64,000 nt of DNA from Hymenobacter artigasi (lineage in GTDB: Bacteria > Bacteroidota > Bacteroidia > Cytophagales > Hymenobacteraceae). The notes below the pieces were generated by a model, which was given only the letters and a program-made list of their open reading frames with translations, did not search any database and had not been told where the DNA came from. Below, piece after piece: positions 32,342-40,406 of the stretch. The stretch is from positions 186,001 to 250,000 of the forward strand of contig NZ_JAAVTK010000005.1 in NCBI RefSeq assembly GCF_012275535.1, in the 5' to 3' direction. Numbering within the stretch: position 1 is the stretch's first letter; each line of letters opens with the position of its first letter. The position numbers were made by a program, and so were the translations under genes.

Positions 32342-33910
32342 ATGCAACAAACCACCATCCTCTGGGCCGACGACGAAATCGATCTGCTCAAGCCGCACCT
32401 GCTGTTTCTCAAGGAGAAAGGCTACGACGTAACGCCCGTCAACAGTGGTGCCGATGCCATTGAGGAGATTCAGGAAAAGAGCTACGACCTCGTGTTTCTC
32501 GATGAGAACATGCCCGGCTTGACTGGCTTACAGACGCTTACCGAAATAAAGGCCATCCGGCCCACCGTGCCCGTGGTAATGATTACCAAGAGCGAGGAAG
32601 AGCACATCATGGAGTCGGCTATCGGCGCGAAAATTGCCGATTACCTGATTAAGCCGGTGAACCCCAGTCAGATACTGCTGTCGGTGAAGAAGGTGCTTGA
32701 TAACAAGCGCCTCGTGAGCGAGGCCACCAACTCGGGCTACCAGCGCGATTTCCGCCAGCTCGGCATGCAGCTTTCCGACCGCCTCACGCCCGCCGAATGG
32801 GCTGATGTGTACAAAAAGCTGGTGTACTGGGAGTTGGAAATCAACGAAACCGAAGGCAAAAGCATGGCCGAGGTCTTCAACATGCAGAAGGACGAGGCCA
32901 ATACGTACTTCGGCCGCTTCATAACGGAGAGCTACGAGGACTGGGTGAACGGCGACGACAAGGACGCGCCGCTCATGTCGCACCAGCTGTTTAAGGAGCG
33001 GGTGTTCCCCACGCTGAAGGCCACCGGCGATACGCCCGTGTACTTCGTACTCATCGACAACCTGCGCTACGACCAATGGAAAGTGCTGGAACCGATTATC
33101 ACCGAAATGTTTACGGTGGACAGTGAGGAGATGTACTACGCCATTCTGCCGACCACCACGGCCTACGCGCGGAACGCCATTTTCTCGGGCATGATGCCGA
33201 GCGATATTCAGAAGAAGTACCCCAACCTGTGGGTGACCGACGACGACGACGAGGGCAAAAACCTGCACGAGGCCGAGTTCATGGAAATTAACTTCCAGAA
33301 GAACAACCAGAAGGCCAAGCACAGCTACCACAAGGTGACCAACCTGCAGGCCGGCAAGGACTTGCTGGGTAAAATCAGCAACCTGCACAACAACTACAAG
33401 TGCAACGTCATCGTGTACAACTTCGTGGACATGCTCTCGCACGCCCGCACCGATATGGCCATGATTCGGGAGCTGGCCGCCGATGAATCGGCCTACCGCA
33501 GCATCACCCGCTCGTGGTTCCTGCACTCGCCGCTGTACGAAATGATGCAGCAGATTGCCGACAAAAAAGGCAAGCTCATTATCACTACCGACCACGGCAC
33601 CATCCGCTGCAAGCGCCCCTATAAGATTGTGGGCGACCGCAATACGAACACCAACCTGCGCTACAAACACGGCAAGAATCTGGGCTTTGAAGACTCGCGC
33701 GACGTGTACGTAGTGCGCAAGCCGGAATCCATTTTCCTGCCCCGTGAGAATGTGAGTACCGCGTATGTGTTCACGATTGGCGACTACTTCTTCGCCTATC
33801 CCAACAACTACAACTACTACGTGAACTACTACAAGGACACGTTCCAGCACGGCGGTATTTCGCTGGAGGAATGCATTATTCCTTACGTGACGCTCACGGC
33901 AAAAGGGTAG
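32342..33910 (+). CDS. porX: PorX-type response regulator with PglZ domain
   Basis: 522 aa. N-terminal receiver (1-~120): acidic pair Asp10/Asp11, phospho-acceptor Asp54 in VFLDENMPGLTG, Lys in DYLIKPVNP. A helical linker follows, then a PglZ (alkaline-phosphatase-like) domain from ~210: PVYFVLIDNLRYDQWKVLEP, ILPTTTAYARNAIFSGMMPS and KLIITTDHGTIRCKRPYKIV, where the metal-binding Asp, Thr and His residues lie. PorX regulates type IX secretion genes in Porphyromonas gingivalis and its PglZ domain is a phosphodiesterase. No T9SS structural gene is nearby. The start codon touches the right arm of the four-helix-bundle element, so its promoter must lie in or beyond that element. Confidence 0.93.
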   Translation: MQQTTILWADDEIDLLKPHLLFLKEKGYDVTPVNSGADAIEEIQEKSYDLVFLDENMPGLTGLQTLTEIKAIRPTVPVVMITKSEEEHIMESAIGAKIADYLIKPVNPSQILLSVKKVLDNKRLVSEATNSGYQRDFRQLGMQLSDRLTPAEWADVYKKLVYWELEINETEGKSMAEVFNMQKDEANTYFGRFITESYEDWVNGDDKDAPLMSHQLFKERVFPTLKATGDTPVYFVLIDNLRYDQWKVLEPIITEMFTVDSEEMYYAILPTTTAYARNAIFSGMMPSDIQKKYPNLWVTDDDDEGKNLHEAEFMEINFQKNNQKAKHSYHKVTNLQAGKDLLGKISNLHNNYKCNVIVYNFVDMLSHARTDMAMIRELAADESAYRSITRSWFLHSPLYEMMQQIADKKGKLIITTDHGTIRCKRPYKIVGDRNTNTNLRYKHGKNLGFEDSRDVYVVRKPESIFLPRENVSTAYVFTIGDYFFAYPNNYNYYVNYYKDTFQHGGISLEECIIPYVTLTAKG

Positions 33911-33933
33911 TCAGAACAGCCGGAATTAAACGT

Positions 33934-33966
33934 AAAAATGCCGCCTCAATCGAGGCGGCATTTTTT
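33934..33966 (+). terminator. rho-independent terminator after porX
   Basis: AAATGCCGCCTC pairs with GAGGCGGCATTT around AATC and is followed by T's. It lies between porX and the convergent histidine kinase gene. Confidence 0.9.
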
Positions 33967-34022
33967 GTTGATTAGCCTTGCTGGAGCTCCCCGGTTGTGG
34001 TGGATTGGAGTTGCGCGAGTGC

Positions 34023-35519
34023 TTAAACGCGCCCAAAGTGCACCCGAAAGGTGGCACCCTCGCCCACCTGGCTTTCTACTGCCAGGTGGCCGCCCTGCAC
34101 CTGCACCAGGCGATTGACGAGGTACAAACCCACGCCGGTGCCTTCGGTGTGGGTGTGGAAGCGGCGAAACAGCTGGAACAGCTCGGCCCCGTAGCGCGCC
34201 GCATCAAACCCCAGGCCATTGTCCTTCACCCAGAGCACGGGTTGGTCGTTTTCGAGCCAGAGCGAGCAGTGCACGCGGGACGGGCGGGCGGGATTGGTGT
34301 ACTTGAAGGCGTTGCTTAGCAGGTTGAGCAGAATGGTGCGCAGGCTGGCCCGGGGGTAGAAGAGCACGGGCCGGGCGCTAAAATCGGTGGTGATGCGGGC
34401 GCGGGTGGCGCGCACCTGCGGCTCCAGGGTCTGGAGCACGTCCAGCACCAGGGCCTGCAGGTCCACGGGTTCGGGTGGAGCCAGGGCTACCTGCTGGGCC
34501 TGGCCCAGGGCCGCCAGGTCGTCGATGTTGGTACTGAGCTGGCGCAGCGCGTCGTGAATGAGGGGCAGAAGGAGCTGCTCCTCGGCGGGGTCGGCAAAGG
34601 TGACGCTGCGGCGGAGCTCAGCAATGAGGCCGGCCAGGTTGTTGACGGGCTGTTTGAGGTCGTGGCTGGAGGCATACACGAAGCTGTCCAGGTCCTGATT
34701 GGTGCGGGTGAGTTGCTGGTTGCTCAGGAGCAGGGCGGTATTGGCGTGCTCGATGTCGTGCAGGGCCGTTTGCAGCTGGCCGGTGCGCTCGGCCACGCGG
34801 GCTTCGAGCTGCTGGTTGAGCTTGCGCACGGCCAGGTGCGACTTGTGCAGCTCCTGGGACTGCTGCTGAATGCTGAGGTTGGACGTTCGGAGGCGCTCGT
34901 TGGCGGTAGCCAGCTCCTGGTTGGTGACGGCCAGGTGGTGGTTGCTGGCATCCAGCTCCTCGTAGCTCACCGACAGCTCCTCGTTGGCGATGGCCAGCTC
35001 CTCGTTGGCGATGGCCAGCTGATGCGCCGTGGCCGGCGGCCGGTCATCGGCCTCGGCCAGCTGGCGGGAGCGGACGTGCGCGCTCACGTTGTAGGCAAAC
35101 AGTAGCACGCCCGTAACCCGGCCCAGGGGGTCGCGCGCGGGCTGGCCGATGAAGTTGAAATGGATGGGCCGGTTCAGGCCGGCGTAGGTGGCGCTGGCAT
35201 AGGCCCCGGCTTCGTAGCCGTAGCACGGCTCGCCGGTGCGGTAGGCCTCGTTCAGCAAGTCAAAAAAAGGCTGCCCAACCAGCTCCGGCAGGGCCTCGCG
35301 CAGGGGCAGGCCGATGAGCTGCCGCTCGCCAAACAGCTGCCGGAAAAGCTCATTGGTCACGGTCACCATGTAGTCGGGCCCGGCCAGGCTGGCCATGCAC
35401 GCCGGCGCTTGCTGCAGGAGCGTGCGCAGGCGGTGCTCCTCGGAGGGGGCGCGCAGGGGCAGCTCCACCGGGTGGAGCGGCGCAGTGGGAGCAGGAAGTG
35501 GCGCAGAATCAGGCATCAC
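34023..35519 (-). CDS. soluble PAS histidine kinase with long coiled coil
   Basis: 498 aa, no membrane helix or signal peptide. PAS domain ~28-145 (LRTLLQQAPACMASLAGPDY; IHFNFIGQPARD; GVLLFAYNVSAHVRSRQ), coiled coil ~165-275 made of repeating ANEEL/TNQEL units, then HisKA with the phospho-acceptor His286 in YASSHDLKQPVNNLAGL, and HATPase_c with the N box LLNLLSNAFKYTN, G1 WVKDNGLGFD and GTGVGLYLV. It should autophosphorylate and pass phosphate to a response regulator. It converges on porX, but P. gingivalis PorY is a membrane protein unlike this one, so a PorX partnership is only possible. Confidence 0.9.
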   Translation of the reverse strand: MMPDSAPLPAPTAPLHPVELPLRAPSEEHRLRTLLQQAPACMASLAGPDYMVTVTNELFRQLFGERQLIGLPLREALPELVGQPFFDLLNEAYRTGEPCYGYEAGAYASATYAGLNRPIHFNFIGQPARDPLGRVTGVLLFAYNVSAHVRSRQLAEADDRPPATAHQLAIANEELAIANEELSVSYEELDASNHHLAVTNQELATANERLRTSNLSIQQQSQELHKSHLAVRKLNQQLEARVAERTGQLQTALHDIEHANTALLLSNQQLTRTNQDLDSFVYASSHDLKQPVNNLAGLIAELRRSVTFADPAEEQLLLPLIHDALRQLSTNIDDLAALGQAQQVALAPPEPVDLQALVLDVLQTLEPQVRATRARITTDFSARPVLFYPRASLRTILLNLLSNAFKYTNPARPSRVHCSLWLENDQPVLWVKDNGLGFDAARYGAELFQLFRRFHTHTEGTGVGLYLVNRLVQVQGGHLAVESQVGEGATFRVHFGRV

Positions 35520-35931
35520 GAGGGGAAGAGCGTGCGGGAAAGGTACGCACCAGTTAAGATATAACTGCTGAGCTTTTCCCAGTTTCGGGGCCGAAACTCC
35601 TGTTTTCTCCGGTATTTCGTGTCATACATAACGGCCGTGCCCTGTGGTAGTACTTCCGCCCTGGCCGAATGCCGGAAGTCGCCGCTAAATGATTCGGGTG
35701 AACGAAATGGAGGCGTATTCTGATTGTTTGCCGGCTGGACGGTTTCGACGGCTTTATAAAACACGGTTTTGCTACCTCGGTCTGCTGCCGGCCAGGTTCA
35801 TAAAGCAGCAATTCAGTTGCTTGGTGCCCGTGCACAGACGGCCAAGGCAGCGCTACTACCGGGTACCAAACAGCACCGTGCGTCAAAGAACAGTTTTTGG
35901 GTTTAGGTACAGCTTATGAGGCCAGCAGGCA

Positions 35932-36016
35932 GTAGCGCGAACTTTGTAGTTCGCGTCCCCGCGCCGTTAGAACTACGCTGACGGCGCGGGGACGCGAACT
36001 ACAAAGTTCGCGCTAC
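35932..36016. repeat. REP-like inverted doublet (family B variant)
   Basis: Arms 35932-35967 and 35981-36016 are exact 36-nt complements around 13 bases. GTAG is outermost and the small palindrome is CGCGAAC-TTTGTA-GTTCGCG, a paired G-C to A-T change relative to the copies at 21502 and 62188. Confidence 0.95.
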
Positions 36017-36066
36017 CTGTACACGAATCTAAAAAATGCTCTAGGCATTGGGTTAAATCAAAAAGC

Positions 36067-36153
36067 CATGCTGAGCGCAGCCGAAGCAACGCTACCGCTT
36101 CGCCTGAACCTTTCCAACGAAGCAGTAGCGTTGCTTCGGCTGCGCTCAGCATG
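36067..36153. repeat. REPIN-like inverted repeat (family D1)
   Basis: Arms 36067-36102 and 36118-36153 (36 nt, one mismatch) carrying CATGCTGAGCGCAG, then CCGAAGCAACGCTACCGC. It lies 41 bases downstream of the araA stop. Confidence 0.93.
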
Positions 36154-36194
36154 ACCTTCTTTTTTCCTGTATTTGTTGTTCGGCAATCACGAAT

Positions 36195-37685
36195 TTAGCG
36201 GCCGCCAAATGCCACGTCGTTGTAGCGCAGCTCGTTTTTGAAAGTGCGCAGCTTGGTATCGGCATCGATAATCACGAACTCGATGCCGGCCATCTCGGCG
36301 AAATCTTCGAGGTATTCGGCGGTCAGGTTCTGGCTGTAGCCGGTGTGGTGGGCGCCGCCGGCCAGAATCCAGGCGGCTGCGCCGGTGGCCATGTCGGGCT
36401 TGATTTTCCAGAGCACGCGGGCCACCGGCAGCTTGGGCAGGTCCTGGGCCGGGAGCACGGATTCCACCTCGTTCACGATGAGGCGGAAGCGGTGGCCCAG
36501 GTCCACGATGGTGGCGTTCAGGGCGGGGCCGGCGGGGCAGTTGAAAACGAGGCGGGCCGGGTCGGCCTTGCCGCCAATGCCCAGCGGGTGCACTTCTACT
36601 TTCACCTTGCCTTCGGCGATGCTCGGGCAGATTTCCAGCATGTGCGAGCCGAGCACCTGTTCGTTGCCGGGCTCGAAATGGTAGGTGTAATCCTCCATAA
36701 AGGAGTTGCCGCCGGGCAGGCCGGCACCCATCACCTTCATGGCGCGCACCAGCGCCGAGGTTTTCCAGTCGCCCTCGCCGCCGAAGCCGTAACCCTCGGC
36801 CATCAGTCGCTGCGTGGCGATGCCGGGCAGTTGGGCCATGCCGTGCAGGTCCTCGAAGGTATCAGTGAAACCCTTGGCGCCCTTGTCCTGCAGGAACTGG
36901 CGCATGCCGGCCTCGATGCGGGCGGCTTCGCGCAAAGAATCACGCTTCGCACCTCCAGCTTTCAGGTCGGCGGCCAGTTCGTATTCCTGCTCATAGGTGG
37001 CCAGCAGCTCGTCAACCTGGGCGTCGCTCACCTCGTTTACCACGGCCACCAGGTCGCCGATACCGTGGGTGTTCACCTCGTAGCCAAACTTAATTTCGGC
37101 CTCCACTTTGTCGCCATCAGTCACGGCCACGTAGCGCATGTTGTCGCCGAAGCGGATGAACTTGCCGCCCTGCCAGTCGGCCCAGGCGCAGGCCACGCGG
37201 CTCCAGATACTCAGGCGCTCGTGCACGGCCGCGCTCTGCCAGTGGCCCACCACCACCTTGCGCTTAATGCCCATGCGCGCCCCGATGAAGCCAAACTCCC
37301 GGTCGCCGTGCGCCGATTGGTTGGTGTTCATGAAGTCCATGTCGATGTCGGCCCACGGAATGTCACGGTTGAACTGGGTGTGCAGGTGGGCCAGCGGCTT
37401 CTGCAGAATCTTCAGGCCGTTAATCCACATTTTCGCGGGCGAGAAGGTGTGCATCCATGCAATAAGGCCCACGCAGTTTTCGGCCGTGTTGGCCTCTTGC
37501 ATCAGCTTGTATATCTCCTGCGGCGACTTCAGAATGGGCTTATAAACGATTTTGATGGGCAGCTTGGTGCCCAGCTCCCGGGCGATTTCCTGCGAGTGGC
37601 GGGCCACTTCTTCCAGGGTTTCGGGGCCGTAGAGGTGCTGGGTGCCGGTGATGAACCAGGCTTCGTAGTGGGTGAGGTCAATCAT
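36195..37685 (-). CDS. araA: L-arabinose isomerase
   Basis: 496 aa, the size of E. coli AraA (500 aa). It converts L-arabinose to L-ribulose in the cytoplasm. The metal-binding set is visible: Glu in [12 protein letters not shown], Glu in [14 protein letters not shown], His in [11 protein letters not shown] and His in [13 protein letters not shown]-terminal text [20 protein letters not shown] is typical. It follows araD across a 94-bp spacer filled by a family C repeat, in the order araB-araD-araA. No arabinose regulator or transporter gene is adjacent. Confidence 0.96.
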   Translation of the reverse strand: MIDLTHYEAWFITGTQHLYGPETLEEVARHSQEIARELGTKLPIKIVYKPILKSPQEIYKLMQEANTAENCVGLIAWMHTFSPAKMWINGLKILQKPLAHLHTQFNRDIPWADIDMDFMNTNQSAHGDREFGFIGARMGIKRKVVVGHWQSAAVHERLSIWSRVACAWADWQGGKFIRFGDNMRYVAVTDGDKVEAEIKFGYEVNTHGIGDLVAVVNEVSDAQVDELLATYEQEYELAADLKAGGAKRDSLREAARIEAGMRQFLQDKGAKGFTDTFEDLHGMAQLPGIATQRLMAEGYGFGGEGDWKTSALVRAMKVMGAGLPGGNSFMEDYTYHFEPGNEQVLGSHMLEICPSIAEGKVKVEVHPLGIGGKADPARLVFNCPAGPALNATIVDLGHRFRLIVNEVESVLPAQDLPKLPVARVLWKIKPDMATGAAAWILAGGAHHTGYSQNLTAEYLEDFAEMAGIEFVIIDADTKLRTFKNELRYNDVAFGGR

Positions 37686-37695
37686 GGTTTAGAGT

Positions 37696-37779
37696 TGTAG
37701 CGTGGACTCTGCGAGTCCGCGCATGGATGGTTGGATGGGCATGTGGTGCAACACGCGGACTCGCAGAGTCCACGCTACA
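37696..37779. repeat. REP-like inverted doublet (family C)
   Basis: Arms 37696-37721 and 37754-37779 are exact 26-nt complements. Each has outer GTAG and the palindrome GGACTC-TGC-GAGTCC. It occupies the araD-araA spacer and ends on the base before the araD stop. Confidence 0.93.
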
Positions 37780-38481
37780 TCACGACTGTCCGTAGTAGGA
37801 ATTCGCGCCGTGCTTGCGTTCGTAGTGCTTGCGAATCAGGGCATCTTTCAAGCGGGGCACCTCGGGCCGCAGGGTGCAGCTGAGGTAGGCCATGCGGGCA
37901 ATTTCTTCGAGCACGGCACTGTTGTACACGGCTTTATCCACCGTTTTGCCCCAGGTGAAGGGGGCGTGATTGGCCAGCAGCACCATTTCCACTTCGGTGG
38001 GCGAGAGGCCGCGCCGCTGGAATTCGTTGAGGATTTGCCAGCCGGTCTGGTGCTCGTAGTCGCCGGCAATCATAGCGTCGTCCATCGGCGGCGCGCAAGG
38101 CACGTCGGCCGTGAGGTGGTCGGCGTGGGTGGTGCCCAGAATCGGAATATCGAGCTGCGCCTGGGCCCAGGCCGTGGCGTAGGTGCTGTGCGTGTGCACG
38201 ATACCGCCGATGTGGTCCCAATGACTATACAGCACCGCGTGGGTTTTGGTGTCCGAGCTGGGCCGTTTTTCGCCTTCCAGCACATTGTTGGCGAAGTCGA
38301 GAATGACGATGTCCTCCGGCTTCAGCAGCTCATACGGCACGCCGCTGGGCTTGATGGCGAACACGCGCTTCTCGCGGTCCACCACGCTGGCGTTGCCGAA
38401 GGTGAAAAGCACCAGCCCGAGTTTGGGCAGCTGCATGTTGGCGTCGTAGCACGCCTGTTTCAGGTCCTGGTATTGGCTCAT
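37780..38481 (-). CDS. araD: L-ribulose-5-phosphate 4-epimerase
   Basis: 233 aa from ATG 38481, matching E. coli AraD (231 aa). A longer frame to 38517 encodes repeat sequence (RTRRVHATLR) and was rejected. Class II aldolase fold: VLFTFGNASVVDREKRVFAI, the zinc histidines in GGIVHTHSTYATAWAQ, the THADHL loop, and LLANHAPFTWGKT with the third histidine. It makes D-xylulose 5-phosphate, feeding the pentose phosphate pathway. Its start codon shares its A with the araB TAA stop, so the two genes are coupled. Confidence 0.95.
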   Translation of the reverse strand: MSQYQDLKQACYDANMQLPKLGLVLFTFGNASVVDREKRVFAIKPSGVPYELLKPEDIVILDFANNVLEGEKRPSSDTKTHAVLYSHWDHIGGIVHTHSTYATAWAQAQLDIPILGTTHADHLTADVPCAPPMDDAMIAGDYEHQTGWQILNEFQRRGLSPTEVEMVLLANHAPFTWGKTVDKAVYNSAVLEEIARMAYLSCTLRPEVPRLKDALIRKHYERKHGANSYYGQS

Positions 38482-40229
38482 TAGGCGGAGTGTAGCGTGG
38501 ACTCTGCGAGTCCGCACGTGGCTGGTTCTGATTCATTCACTCGCGGACTCGCAGAGTCCACGGTACTTTCCACGAACTTTCCGAACGCCTGGTACTGCGC
38601 GTAGCGGACCTGGTAGTCGGCCACGCGGGCGGGGTTAGGCGTGTAGGATTCGGCAAAGCCGCTGCCCATTCTCTTCTGCGCGGTGAGCACATCGGGGTGC
38701 ACGCCCGCGGCCACGGCGGCGTACATGGCCGCGCCCAGCGCGGGTGCCTGCTCCGACATCGCAATTTTGATGGGGCGGTCGAGCACGTCGGCCAGCGTTT
38801 GCATCACAAACTGCGACTTTTTAGCCACGCCGCCAATGCCGATGACCTGCTTCACAGGGATGCCTTCGGCCTCGAACCGCTCCACAATCTGCTTCGAGCC
38901 GTAGCAAATGGCCTCGACCAGCGCGCGAAAAATCTGCGGGGCGCTGGTGCCCATGGTCAGGTTCATCAGGGCGCCTTTCAGCGCTTGGTTAGCGTCGGGC
39001 GTGCGGCGGCCGTTTACCCAGTCCAGGGCCAGCACGTGCGACTCTTCGGGGTCAACGGCGGCGGCGGCTTCGCTGAGCTGTATCAGCAGCGCGTCGCTCA
39101 TTTCCTCGCGCAGGGCAGCCTGCAATTCGGGCGTCAGCACCTTTGACTGGGGCAGCACGTGATGCAGCGGCCACTCCATGATGTTGCGGAACCAGGCCAG
39201 CAAGTCGCCGAAGGCCGACTGCCCGGCTTCCAGGCCCAGCATGCCGGGAATCACGGACCCGTCTACCTGCCCGCAGATGCCGGCCACCAGGTGGCTGCCC
39301 ACTTCGGCGGTGGGCGCCACCACGATGTCGCAGGTGCTGGTGCCCATCACCTTTACCATGAAATAAGCTTCAATTTCGCCCGCTACGGCACCCGCATGCG
39401 CATCGAACGAGCCCACTGCTACCACCGTGCTGGTGGTCAGGCCCAGGCGTTGCGCCCACTCTTCGCTAAGCGTGCCGGCCACTTGGTCGGCGGTGTAGGT
39501 TTCTTCGAACAGGCGGCTGCGTAGGCCGGCCAGCTTGGGCTCCAGCTGCGTCAAAAATTCTTCCGACGGCAGGCCGCCCCAGCTTTCGTGCCACATGGCC
39601 TTATGCCCGGCGGCGCAGCGGCTGCGCTTGAAGGTGGCCAGTTGCTGGCCGGTCAGCAGCAGGGTCAGCCAGTCGCAGTGTTCCATCCACGAATGGGCAG
39701 CCTGCGCCACGGCGGCGTCTTCGCGCAGGATGTGCACAATCTTGGCCCAGAACCACTCCGACGAGTAGATACCGCCCTCAAACTTGGTGTAGTCCTCGCC
39801 ACCCCAGGTGCGCGCCTTATCGTTGATTTCGGCGGCTTCGGCCAGGGCCGTGTGGTCTTTCCAGAGCACAAATAGGGCATTGGGGTTCTCGGCAAACTCG
39901 GGCAGCAAGCCTAGGGCCACGCCCTCGGCGTTCACGGGGCCGGGGGTTGAGCCGGTAGTGTCCACGGCCAGGCCCACAATCTGGGCGGCCGGCACCTGCC
40001 GGGCCACCTGGCGCACGGTGGCTTCCAGTCCTTCGATGTGGTCGAGCGGGTGCTGGCGGAATTGGTTTTTGGCCGGGTTGCAGTACTGCAGGGTTTTCCA
40101 GCGGGCGTAGTAATGCACGGCCTGGGCTACTTCGGCACCAGTAAGGGCATTCACTAGCAGCGCCCGCACGGAGTCGGTGCCGTAGTCGATGCCAATGACG
40201 TACGCCGTATCAGAAGGATGGTCTTGCAC
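38481..40229 (-). CDS. araB: L-ribulokinase with a repeat-derived C-terminal tail
   Basis: 582 aa, a little longer than the family's ~560. FGGY kinase fold: YVIGIDYGTDSVRALLVNAL at the N-terminus, GLAVDTTGSTPGPVN, VAVGSFDAHAGAVAGEI, GICGQVDGSVIPGMLGLEAG, and GIGGVAKKSQFVMQTLADVL near the end. It phosphorylates L-ribulose. The last 28 residues (from ~555, STVDSASPRVNESEPATCGL...) are translated from a family C inverted repeat plus its spacer; homologues should end near KFVE. The TAA overlaps the araD ATG by one base. Confidence 0.94.
   Translation of the reverse strand: MQDHPSDTAYVIGIDYGTDSVRALLVNALTGAEVAQAVHYYARWKTLQYCNPAKNQFRQHPLDHIEGLEATVRQVARQVPAAQIVGLAVDTTGSTPGPVNAEGVALGLLPEFAENPNALFVLWKDHTALAEAAEINDKARTWGGEDYTKFEGGIYSSEWFWAKIVHILREDAAVAQAAHSWMEHCDWLTLLLTGQQLATFKRSRCAAGHKAMWHESWGGLPSEEFLTQLEPKLAGLRSRLFEETYTADQVAGTLSEEWAQRLGLTTSTVVAVGSFDAHAGAVAGEIEAYFMVKVMGTSTCDIVVAPTAEVGSHLVAGICGQVDGSVIPGMLGLEAGQSAFGDLLAWFRNIMEWPLHHVLPQSKVLTPELQAALREEMSDALLIQLSEAAAAVDPEESHVLALDWVNGRRTPDANQALKGALMNLTMGTSAPQIFRALVEAICYGSKQIVERFEAEGIPVKQVIGIGGVAKKSQFVMQTLADVLDRPIKIAMSEQAPALGAAMYAAVAAGVHPDVLTAQKRMGSGFAESYTPNPARVADYQVRYAQYQAFGKFVESTVDSASPRVNESEPATCGLAESTLHSA
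38492..38566. repeat. REP-like inverted doublet inside the araB 3' end (family C)
   Basis: Arms 38492-38515 and 38543-38566 (24 nt, one mismatch) with outer GTAG (GTAC in the right arm) and GGACTC-TGC-GAGTCC palindromes. All of it is inside the araB reading frame. Confidence 0.93.
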
Positions 40230-40260
40230 GATAATGGGTGGTTATAAGTTAAATTCGTTT

Positions 40261-40387
40261 GTCATGCTGAGCGAAGTCGAAGCATCCTCTCACCGCTGAA
40301 AGAATCGTTCTGACGTAATAAGGTCCTTCGTTGCACTCAGGATGACAGGCGAAGCGGCAGAGATGCTTCGGCTGCGCTCTGCATGGC
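40261..40387. repeat. mosaic inverted repeat: D1 pair with a D2 arm inside
   Basis: Degenerate D1 arms 40261-40296 and 40354-40387 surround a single D2 arm at 40322-40348 (GGTCCTTCGTTGCACTCAGG and on). Between araB and the aldose epimerase gene. Confidence 0.82.
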
Positions 40388-40406
40388 GGTCTAGTACACT
40401 TGGGGC

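Larger units (their letters stand above)
35520..36194. other. 675-bp intergenic region without a convincing gene
   Basis: Bases 35520-35930 hold no frame I accept; opposing frames at 35554-35886 and 35689-35919 have random-looking composition. From 35932 on there are two separate inverted repeats, one of family B and one of family D1. Confidence 0.65.

Noticed and set aside
35554..35919. Two opposed short frames upstream of the histidine kinase
   Set aside because: No recognisable protein, no supporting promoter or terminator, composition random; more likely non-coding.
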